A DNA stretch of 27,483 nucleotides from a virus, in IMG/VR virus record IMGVR_UViG_3300009104_000099, positions 1-27,483 of that record; one strand, given 5' to 3'. The position numbers and the translations under genes are program-made. The notes beneath the pieces are model-generated. The model did no database searches. It was not told the DNA's origin and saw only the letters and a list, made by a program, of their open reading frames with translations. Shown here piece after piece: positions 16,637 through 23,046 of the stretch; positions within the stretch are counted from its first letter, which is position 1, and every line of letters begins with the position of its first letter.

Positions 16637-17521
16637 ATGTCAGAGTTTATTTTAAATGACCAAGATGTAAATGCGAATGATAAGTACTTGTCTGATAAAC
16701 ACCCACTTAAATCACTTTTTAGTATAAAGCAGTGTTGGACAACCCCTATTGGAGAGATAGATATAAATCTTCCAGAGGATATGCGAATAGCATTGATTGA
16801 GTATATTGCATCAAAGGGTTACTGTACAACAATGGGAACTCATAAGAGAACTCAAACTAGAGAGTTTGAAGAAAATCATTATAATCTTTTTGATGAGAAA
16901 GATAATAACGAACATATAAAAAAGTTTGAGGAATATTCTTCTGAATTGATTAGGTATTATATTGCCAATGGTTATAATATTGGGAATGTAGAAACCTTTG
17001 ATATTGATGCTAGAGCATTTGGTAATATGCAAACAGCGGGAAGAAGAACTTATCCGCATTATCATCATGGGTTTGATGGAGTTATGATATGCTATCTTAC
17101 AGTAGGAAGTGAATTTGTATTAACGACAGATTTAGAAGGTACAGATGATACGCAATTAGTTGTATCGCCTGGTTCTAGTATTTGTCGAATACCACAAACC
17201 GAATTAAAAAAAATAGAAGATACTTCAAATGAAGTAAAAGCAGATTATGGTAGTTTTGAGTTAAAGGTACAGGATATGCCGTGTGAGGGTGATGGTACTA
17301 TGTTACTCCAAGACCCACGGCCTGCGATTAATTATCCTTATAATAATAAAGCTCAAGACTATCAACCGAAAGTTGGGAGATGTGTTTTTCACCCAGCATA
17401 TATTTGGCATGAGTCCAACACCTATAACACTAAGGGTGTTCGGGCAGCAGTTGTAGTTAACTACCGTGTGCTTACACACAATAATAGTGGATTAGTAAGA
17501 CCTTTATCAAAACCCGAATAG
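16637..17521 (+). CDS. Putative 2OG-Fe(II) oxygenase (paralogue 1)
   Basis: This 294-aa protein has the layout of putative 2OG-Fe(II) oxygenases of the PF13759 type, which use 2-oxoglutarate, oxygen and iron to hydroxylate or otherwise oxidise a substrate. Visible motifs are YPHYHHGFDGVMICYL (H141, H143, D147 as candidate metal ligands), LLQDPRPAINYP, and HPAYIWHESN with H258 as the distal ligand, followed by R269 in RAAVVVNYRV as the likely 2OG-binding residue. It is a clear paralogue of the protein at 19205, from which it differs by a longer insert after the first motif (about residues 154-217). The ATG has a strong AAGAGGAGAG ribosome binding site and a late promoter. The substrate is unknown; neighbouring fibre-like proteins are candidates. 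Confidence 0.75.
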   Translation: MSEFILNDQDVNANDKYLSDKHPLKSLFSIKQCWTTPIGEIDINLPEDMRIALIEYIASKGYCTTMGTHKRTQTREFEENHYNLFDEKDNNEHIKKFEEYSSELIRYYIANGYNIGNVETFDIDARAFGNMQTAGRRTYPHYHHGFDGVMICYLTVGSEFVLTTDLEGTDDTQLVVSPGSSICRIPQTELKKIEDTSNEVKADYGSFELKVQDMPCEGDGTMLLQDPRPAINYPYNNKAQDYQPKVGRCVFHPAYIWHESNTYNTKGVRAAVVVNYRVLTHNNSGLVRPLSKPE

Positions 17522-17561
17522 TAGTAAATACATTTATATTATAACCTATATATAGAAATAT

Positions 17562-17569
17562 TATAAATT
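17562..17569 (+). promoter_or_regulatory. Near-match to late promoter (TATAAATT)
   Basis: TATAAATT differs from the late-promoter octamer only in the last base. It lies in the gap before the Cys-rich fibre-like gene, 24 nt before its ATG, the same distance seen at the exact sites. The surrounding gap is very AT-rich, so chance cannot be excluded. Confidence 0.4.
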
Positions 17570-17593
17570 TTAATCTTATAAGAGGAAAAAGAA

Positions 17594-18007
17594 ATGACTA
17601 TTGCACGACAAATCGCTGACCTAATTGATACAGGTGGAGATGTTAAATTAAGTAACTTGGATAATGTTCCGCCTAGTGATTGGAATACTCTTTTGAATAG
17701 ACCAGATCATGCGAATACAGATACACGAAATGCAAGCAACATCACTTCTGGTACTTTGTCCCAAGCTCGTATGGGTTCTGGAACAACGAATAGTTCAACA
17801 TACTTGCGTGGTGATGGTACATGGACTGCTGCTTGTCAAACTACAGTTTATACAAATTGTAATAACACAAGTGGAAACTGTACAAACCATGCGAATTGTG
17901 CCACAGCTGGTAGTTCTTATACCAACTGTAACTTTTCAACATCTAAAGTAAATCAAATTAATGCATTTAATTGTGCTTGCGATTGTGCTTGCGCTTGTAA
18001 CTGTTAA
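17594..18007 (+). CDS. Short fibre-like protein with Cys-rich C-terminus
   Basis: This 137-aa protein has two very different halves. Residues 1-80 look like a short phage fibre segment (VKLSNLDNVPPSDWNTLLN, then SGTLSQARMGSG and TYLRGDGTWTA) and contain no cysteine. Residues 81-137 contain 11 cysteines (81, 89, 96, 102, 112, 127, 129, 131, 133, 135, 137) and end in alternating CACDCACACNC, with Cys as the final residue. Asn precedes Cys six times. Such a tail could bind metal, form disulfides, or be the substrate of a modifying enzyme; the radical SAM protein nearby makes the last idea attractive. An AAGAGGAAA ribosome binding site supports the start. No known family is recognised for the Cys-rich part. 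Confidence 0.75.
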   Translation: MTIARQIADLIDTGGDVKLSNLDNVPPSDWNTLLNRPDHANTDTRNASNITSGTLSQARMGSGTTNSSTYLRGDGTWTAACQTTVYTNCNNTSGNCTNHANCATAGSSYTNCNFSTSKVNQINAFNCACDCACACNC

Positions 18008-18013
18008 TAAAGA

Positions 18014-18039
18014 GACACTAATTTTTTAATGACACTAAT
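18014..18039 (+). repeat. Short direct repeat GACACTAAT x2
   Basis: Two identical 9-base copies (18014-18022 and 18031-18039) lie in the 52-nt gap between the Cys-rich gene and the next gene, just before its AAAGGAG ribosome binding site. It may be incidental, since the gap is AT-rich. Confidence 0.35.
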
Positions 18040-18059
18040 AATAAAGGAGTAATAAAAAA

Positions 18060-19130
18060 ATGTTTAGAAAAATGTATGACAGTCTCTCTATGCCAGTTCA
18101 CGTTGAATTATTGGTATCAGATGATAATATCTGTCTAAAAACATGGGTAAGAATTACAGAAGAAATTTATAACATGAGTTATAATGATAGCTCACGTGGA
18201 GATGATAAACCTTCAAGAAGTTTGTTGATTAACAACAATACCGCTTACATGGATTTCCCAGGCGATTCATCTGGTGTTTATCATACTAAACTTCCTGCTG
18301 GTCGTTTCGGTGGTGGAACAAAAGCAAGAGGGGAAGATTTTTTACCAAATATTCCTGCTGATATCAGGGATGATTATACCGACAAACTTGCTGGTACATA
18401 CTGGCAGTGTAATTCATATAGTTGGATTGATCCAACTGATCCATCTATCTTAGGTGGTGAATTATCTGATGCAGCTTGTTGGAGTATTGGTATTGGTGCT
18501 CGTACTTTACCTGAAATTAAAGTTGATCCAGATGAAGAGCAATATCATTCTATGTATATGCATCTTTATCCTGCTTATCCATCACAGAATGCTTTGGCAA
18601 TATCTAGAAACACAAAAGGACATCCGCTTCGTGAATCACGAAGATATGGTGCTCCTGTTTCTTTGATGGTTTATCAACCTTTCATGGATACAGCATTTAC
18701 TGCAAGTTCAATGACCTTGAAGTATAATAAAGCTTCTGGTTTCTCTACTAACATAGGGGATTGGACAGTTGGTGTTGACCATAAAGAAATGTTTAATATG
18801 TCTGGTACAGGATATAACTATCTTGGACATCTTAAAGAAGGTTTGCCTGGTTTTGAAGTAACAAGTGGCGGTGGTTCTATTGACGCTGATGGTTATGATA
18901 CCGTTAATTTTAAAATGGTAGATAATGACGGTTCAACAATTAACCATGCAACAACCGTTCATCTTGAACATACAGGCGGTTATTTACCTCACCAACGTAT
19001 CGACATAACTGATGGTACAGGATCATTCAAAGTTGGTGCTTTAGGAATGACAAGTGGAGATGTATTTAAAGTAAAAATTGGTTTTAGAAATTATACTGGT
19101 GTTGCAGACGTAGAATATACTGTAGCATAA
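18060..19130 (+). CDS. Unrecognised structural-type protein with Ig-like C-terminus
   Basis: This 356-aa protein belongs to no family that I recognise. The first about 260 residues are rich in Tyr, Ser, Asp and Gly, with segments such as AYMDFPGDSSGVYHTKLPAG, TYWQCNSYSWIDPTDP and a Met-rich stretch (YHSMYMHLYPAYPSQ). The final about 95 residues (FEVTSGGGSIDADGYDTVNF, TTVHLEHTGG, VEYTVA) read like an Ig-like or similar beta sandwich, common in virion surface proteins. No signal peptide or membrane segment is seen. It has a good AAAGGAG ribosome binding site and is followed by a terminator-like hairpin. Together with its neighbours it is most likely a virion or fibre component, and could also be a substrate of the flanking enzymes; both are inferences. 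Confidence 0.72.
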   Translation: MFRKMYDSLSMPVHVELLVSDDNICLKTWVRITEEIYNMSYNDSSRGDDKPSRSLLINNNTAYMDFPGDSSGVYHTKLPAGRFGGGTKARGEDFLPNIPADIRDDYTDKLAGTYWQCNSYSWIDPTDPSILGGELSDAACWSIGIGARTLPEIKVDPDEEQYHSMYMHLYPAYPSQNALAISRNTKGHPLRESRRYGAPVSLMVYQPFMDTAFTASSMTLKYNKASGFSTNIGDWTVGVDHKEMFNMSGTGYNYLGHLKEGLPGFEVTSGGGSIDADGYDTVNFKMVDNDGSTINHATTVHLEHTGGYLPHQRIDITDGTGSFKVGALGMTSGDVFKVKIGFRNYTGVADVEYTVA

Positions 19131-19151
19131 GTATAGTAGTAATACACAATG

Positions 19152-19186
19152 TTAGAGGGGGGAAAATTTATTCCCCCCTAATTTTT
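19152..19186 (+). terminator. Rho-independent terminator-like hairpin
   Basis: A stem (TTAGAGGGGGGAA / TTCCCCCCTAA, with a two-base bulge on the left arm) with a six-base loop is followed by ATTTTT. It is the best terminator-like structure in the window. It lies 22 nt behind the 356-aa gene and only 18 nt before the next ATG, so genes downstream depend on read-through or on a promoter that I do not see. Confidence 0.8.
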
Positions 19187-19204
19187 ACAGTTGAGAGGAA
19201 ACGG

Positions 19205-20020
19205 ATGAGCAAACCAGAACATTTAAAATACTACGAAAATTTAGAACCAGAGGCAAAAGATACTAGAAAGCATCATTTAGACGATCATGTAAGAATAGAT
19301 CATAAGTGGACAACACCATTTTTTGAAATGGATGGTGTATTGCCTAAAAAAATGAGAGATGATTTATGTCGAGTCTTGGAAAAAAAAGAACTTGACATGA
19401 AAGCTGTGAAAGAAAAAGAACCCGAATTTTATTCTATTGCACAATCAAAGGGTTTCTATGCAACAACTCATTACAATCTTTTTGCTGAAGAAGATATGAA
19501 TGAGTTTCCAAATGAAAAAGAATCCATACTAGCTTATGAAAAATTAGCTATGGAGCAAATTCGTTATTACATTCGTAAAGGTTGGGGTGTACAACAAGCA
19601 GATGACATGAGACTTGAAGGAAGATGTTTTGGTAATGTCCAAAGTGCAAGTGATCAGCAAGGTGGAGCTCGAACTTATCCTCACTATCATCAAGATATGA
19701 ATGGTGTATTAGTTCATTACCTAAGAATCGGTGATGAAGAAGTGCCTCTTGATAAACAACTACAAGTTGGTCAGGAGCAGTCATCAAGACATGGTTCACA
19801 TCAAGTTTTATTTCAAGACCCTCGCCCCTCTATCAACTATCCTTTTTGGGAAAAGATTTATGCGGTATCGCCGAGAGTAGGACTTACACTCATTCATCCA
19901 AACTATGTTTGGCATGAAACTAATCCATGGCTAGGAAAAGGTACAAGGGTATGCATTGTTGTTAATTTTAGAGTTATGTCGCATGGATATAACGAATTGT
20001 CAATACCACTTAGGGGATAA
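19205..20020 (+). CDS. Putative 2OG-Fe(II) oxygenase (paralogue 2)
   Basis: This 271-aa protein is the paralogue of the one at 16637. Shared blocks are an N-terminal WTTPFFEMDGVLPKKM, HYNLFAEED, EQIRYYIRKGWGV, FGNVQSA, YPHYHQDMNGVLVHYL (H160, H162 candidate metal ligands), LFQDPRPSINYPF, and HPNYVWHETNPW with H237, followed by R248 in RVCIVVNFRV. At the place of D147 in paralogue 1 it has N166, so the exact metal ligands cannot be fixed by eye. It lacks the long insert of paralogue 1. A GAGAGG ribosome binding site precedes the ATG. The radical SAM gene follows six bases after its stop, suggesting that both enzymes are made together and act on related substrates. Confidence 0.75.
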   Translation: MSKPEHLKYYENLEPEAKDTRKHHLDDHVRIDHKWTTPFFEMDGVLPKKMRDDLCRVLEKKELDMKAVKEKEPEFYSIAQSKGFYATTHYNLFAEEDMNEFPNEKESILAYEKLAMEQIRYYIRKGWGVQQADDMRLEGRCFGNVQSASDQQGGARTYPHYHQDMNGVLVHYLRIGDEEVPLDKQLQVGQEQSSRHGSHQVLFQDPRPSINYPFWEKIYAVSPRVGLTLIHPNYVWHETNPWLGKGTRVCIVVNFRVMSHGYNELSIPLRG

Positions 20021-20026
20021 TATAAT

Positions 20027-21406
20027 ATGGCACAGTTTAAATTTTATTTAGAGAGAGCTGCTACAGAAGATCGGCCTGCAGAAAAAGATGTTTTAACTTA
20101 TGATAACATGACCTCTCAAATGTGGATGCAAAATGGTGATATCTGTTTACCTCAAGATTTGTTTAATGATTGGGATGAGCTTGAAGCATGGAAGATGAAT
20201 GCTGGTAAAGGAAACCTAAAGAAAATAAAAATCAACTTGGGATTAAAATGTAATTACTCTTGTGATTATTGTTCACAGAGATTTGTTCCAAGAAATAAAG
20301 ACGATCATTTGGACACATCAGATTTTTATAGTATATCTGATGCAGAGATCGAAGAATATGTTAACAAGTTTGACAGCATAAGCATAGATAAAGAACCCCA
20401 CTTTGAGTTATGGGGTGGTGAACCATTTTTATATTGGAAAACAATGAAACCTTTAATTGAAAGGTTACATGAAAAATGGCCAGAATCTACTTATAGTGTT
20501 ATTACTAATGGTTCAATGTTTACAGATGAAATTATAGATTTCATTGTTAAACATAATATACAAATTTCTGTTTCACATGATGGGCCAGGACAACCAACTA
20601 GAGGGCCTGATCCATTTGATGATCCAGAAAAAGCAAAGATGATTCAGAAACTAAAAAACAAATTAGCACCTAATGGTAAGATGTCTTTTAATTCTATGAT
20701 TCATAAAGACAATCCAAGTAGGGCTGAAGTTCAAAGATATTTTCGCAACAAAGTAGGAAATATGCCTATTGGAGAAGGTGGTACAGTAGATGCATATGAT
20801 GAAGGTGGATTAAATAATTCTTGGCGTACCGAAGAAGAACATTTAGAGTATAGAAGAAATGCTTTTTCAGAAATTGTTACAGGAAAAGCACCAAACTTTA
20901 TTATCATAAGACAAAAGATTGATAATTGGGTTAAATCACTAAGAGGACAAAGACCTGCTGAAGCATTAAATCAAAAGTGTGGTATGGATGATCCTCAAAC
21001 TATGGCAGTTGATATGAATGGTAATATAACAACTTGTCAAAATGTTACAGCATCATCAACCAATAGTGCTGGAATAAGTCATAAGATTGGAAATCTTGAT
21101 GAAGGGGATGAAGGTCTTTCAAAAATCAAGATCAATCCAGGCACACATTGGTCTGATAGAAAAGAATGTGGTGATTGTCCTGTATTACAATTATGTCATG
21201 GGTCTTGTTTATTTCTTGCACCCGATTCAGAGTATTGGGATATATCTTGTAACAATGCTTTTAGTGATAATGTAGTTTGGTTAGCAGCTGCATTATATGA
21301 GTTGTCAAATGGAATGGTACTTTATAAAATCGAAGGCCCACAAAGGGAATCTAGACAAGATATATTTGGATTTGAGGCGATAGAAAATGCAAGTAACAAT
21401 AACTAA
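20027..21406 (+). CDS. Radical SAM protein with SPASM domain
   Basis: This 459-aa protein has the radical SAM cluster motif C75-x3-C79-x2-C82 (CNYSCDYC) and the SAM-binding GGEP motif at 130-133. Its C-terminal part carries all seven SPASM cysteines in the expected spacing: C318-x13-G-x4-C337, C381-x2-C384-x5-C390-x3-C394 and C408. SPASM proteins hold two further iron-sulfur clusters and typically modify peptides or proteins (sulfatase maturation, thioether bonds, epimerisation). No RiPP precursor gene or recognisable leader-binding domain is seen. The gene is behind the second 2OG oxygenase-like gene and overlaps the next fibre gene by 20 nt, so production of enzyme and fibre is probably linked. 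The substrate is unknown; the Cys-rich fibre-like protein and the overlapping fibre are the obvious candidates. Confidence 0.85.
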   Translation: MAQFKFYLERAATEDRPAEKDVLTYDNMTSQMWMQNGDICLPQDLFNDWDELEAWKMNAGKGNLKKIKINLGLKCNYSCDYCSQRFVPRNKDDHLDTSDFYSISDAEIEEYVNKFDSISIDKEPHFELWGGEPFLYWKTMKPLIERLHEKWPESTYSVITNGSMFTDEIIDFIVKHNIQISVSHDGPGQPTRGPDPFDDPEKAKMIQKLKNKLAPNGKMSFNSMIHKDNPSRAEVQRYFRNKVGNMPIGEGGTVDAYDEGGLNNSWRTEEEHLEYRRNAFSEIVTGKAPNFIIIRQKIDNWVKSLRGQRPAEALNQKCGMDDPQTMAVDMNGNITTCQNVTASSTNSAGISHKIGNLDEGDEGLSKIKINPGTHWSDRKECGDCPVLQLCHGSCLFLAPDSEYWDISCNNAFSDNVVWLAAALYELSNGMVLYKIEGPQRESRQDIFGFEAIENASNNN

Positions 21407-22289
21407 AAAAGATTCTTTCAAATCTTGGATTGAAAAAACAAATTTAATCTCTGAAAATATTGGGGATTTAGATGATTTGAATACTACAAATAAAAGTAAT
21501 ATTGTTAATCCAATCAATGAAACATTAGGAACACTTCAAGGTGAATTGCAAAATGTTGTAGAAGATACTAACCCTGCTTTGGGTGGCCATTTAGACTTGA
21601 ATAGTTTTAAGATTACTGGGAATGGCAATATATCTATTATTGGTACAATGGATGTTACAAGTATTGTTGGTTCAACATTAGGATTCACTCAACTGTTGAC
21701 AGACGAATCTGATAAAATAGCAACAACAGCATATACAGGTGCAAAGGTAAGTGCTGTCGCTCCATCCGTTACATTTTCGGGTGATATATCAGGTGCTCCG
21801 CTTAGTAATCAAATTGAACCAAATGTAGTTGGTTTAACTGAATTAGATACAACCTTTTTTGATTCAGGTGGTCTTTTATTTGTCTCAACTCAAGGTAATG
21901 GGCAATTAAAGTTTATAAATACAGATAGTGTAGGTGCGATTGGTGGCGGTGATATCTCTGGTTCTATTGACTACCTAGAGATTAATCAAGGAGTAATAAA
22001 CGTCGCTGAACTTGATTTAGCAGATAGTTCAGTAGGACATATTGCGACTACGGATGGTGTGGGTGTAATTAATTTTAGACCTTCCGTAATAATTGATACG
22101 TTAACGCCCAATATCGGAGATCACACGTTTTTAGTTAATTATAATATTGGTAAAATAGTGGTTTATATGAACGGCATTAAGTTGGTTAATGGGGTTGATT
22201 TTACAGCAACCAATGGAACTCAGGTAGTGCTAACGCCTGCGGTTTCAACAAATAATACGACTCTTGAGTTTCAAAGATATTGTGTTTAA
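21387..22289 (+). CDS. Tail fibre protein, FDEW-like N-terminus (paralogue)
   Basis: This 300-aa fibre is related to the one at 15688 along its whole length: head domain (DSFKSWIEKTNLI, IVNPINETLG), DTNPALGGHLDLN motif (about residues 59-72), a variant TDGVGVINF repeat, a GGDISGSIDYLEI segment and the C-terminal domain of about 65 residues (VVYMNGIKLVNGVDFTATNG). Repeat units are more degenerate than in the other fibres. I chose the ATG at 21387, which lies inside the end of the radical SAM gene, because it gives the shared N-terminus and has a GAGG ribosome binding site. The 20-nt overlap suggests translational coupling with that enzyme. Confidence 0.83.
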   Translation: MQVTITKKDSFKSWIEKTNLISENIGDLDDLNTTNKSNIVNPINETLGTLQGELQNVVEDTNPALGGHLDLNSFKITGNGNISIIGTMDVTSIVGSTLGFTQLLTDESDKIATTAYTGAKVSAVAPSVTFSGDISGAPLSNQIEPNVVGLTELDTTFFDSGGLLFVSTQGNGQLKFINTDSVGAIGGGDISGSIDYLEINQGVINVAELDLADSSVGHIATTDGVGVINFRPSVIIDTLTPNIGDHTFLVNYNIGKIVVYMNGIKLVNGVDFTATNGTQVVLTPAVSTNNTTLEFQRYCV

Positions 22290-22354
22290 GTATTAAGGAA
22301 TGAGTAGTCAAATAAATCTAATAATAACTTTATAGAAATAAGGAAACACGCCAA

Positions 22355-22681
22355 ATGGGTACAAACACATTTAAAAATGCACAAGCAGCATCTGTTACAA
22401 GTGTTACAACGGTTTATGCAGCTCCCGCTGGTAAATCATCAATCGTATTGGAATTGGACGTAGCTAATACATCTGGCAGTACAGCATCTATTGACGTAAT
22501 AGTTATAGATAGTTCTGGTGGAACATCTGCATATCTTGTTAAAGGTACAAACGTATTAGCTGGTTCATCTATGAAAATAGTATCTGGACAAAAAATTGTT
22601 TTGGATGGTAGTGATTCAATTACGGTTACATCTGACCAAACAGTAGATGTTATGTGTTCAGTTCTTGAAGATGTTAATTAA
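22355..22681 (+). CDS. Small beta-sandwich-like virion protein
   Basis: This 108-aa protein looks like a single beta-sandwich: SVTTVYAAPAGKSSIVLELD, a run of hydrophobic strands (ASIDVIVIDSS), YLVKGTNVLAGSSMKIV, GQKIVLDGSDSITVTS and DVMCSVLED. From memory, small proteins of this pattern are frequent in phages near fibre or neck genes and are treated as structural, but no precise role is established here. It has an AAGGAAA ribosome binding site. The gaps before and after it (65 and 54 nt) contain no exact late promoter sequence, so it is probably read with its neighbours. Confidence 0.75.
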   Translation: MGTNTFKNAQAASVTSVTTVYAAPAGKSSIVLELDVANTSGSTASIDVIVIDSSGGTSAYLVKGTNVLAGSSMKIVSGQKIVLDGSDSITVTSDQTVDVMCSVLEDVN

Positions 22682-22735
22682 TACAATTCAGTAATTTAAA
22701 TTTACATAATACTTTCATAGAAAAGGAAAATAAAT

Positions 22736-22993
22736 ATGTCATCAACAACAGATTTTATGGGAACGCAACCATCTGGTGTGAGGAGCATGATCGTTACACC
22801 TACAGCGAACCAGACGGTATTTAGTATAACATATACACCCAATAGGTTGTTCGTGTTTCTCAATGGTATTAAGTTAATAAGTGGTACAGATTATACTGCA
22901 ACAAACGGAACGAGCGTTACTTTTACTACTGGTGTGCAAACATCAGATAGAGTTGAATTTAATTGTTTCGATCTATGGGATGCTGACGTATAA
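22736..22993 (+). CDS. Stand-alone fibre C-terminal domain protein
   Basis: This 85-aa protein is essentially one domain: VTPTANQTVFSITYTPNRLF, VFLNGIKLISGTDYTATNGT and TSDRVEFNCF. It matches the C-terminal domain of the fibre at 15688 at roughly 60% identity by eye, and more distantly that of the fibre at 21387. There is no fibre-like head domain. An AAAAGGAAA ribosome binding site and full gene spacing indicate that it is an independent gene and not a truncated fragment. It might cap or exchange with a fibre tip, but this is inference. Confidence 0.78.
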   Translation: MSSTTDFMGTQPSGVRSMIVTPTANQTVFSITYTPNRLFVFLNGIKLISGTDYTATNGTSVTFTTGVQTSDRVEFNCFDLWDADV

Positions 22994-23046
22994 TCAATTA
23001 TATATTAACTAACACATCAACAACATTACAATAGGGGAAACGACGA

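Noticed and set aside
21914-21921. TATAAATA within the fibre gene at 21387
   Set aside because: It is inside coding sequence, more than 400 nt before the next gene.
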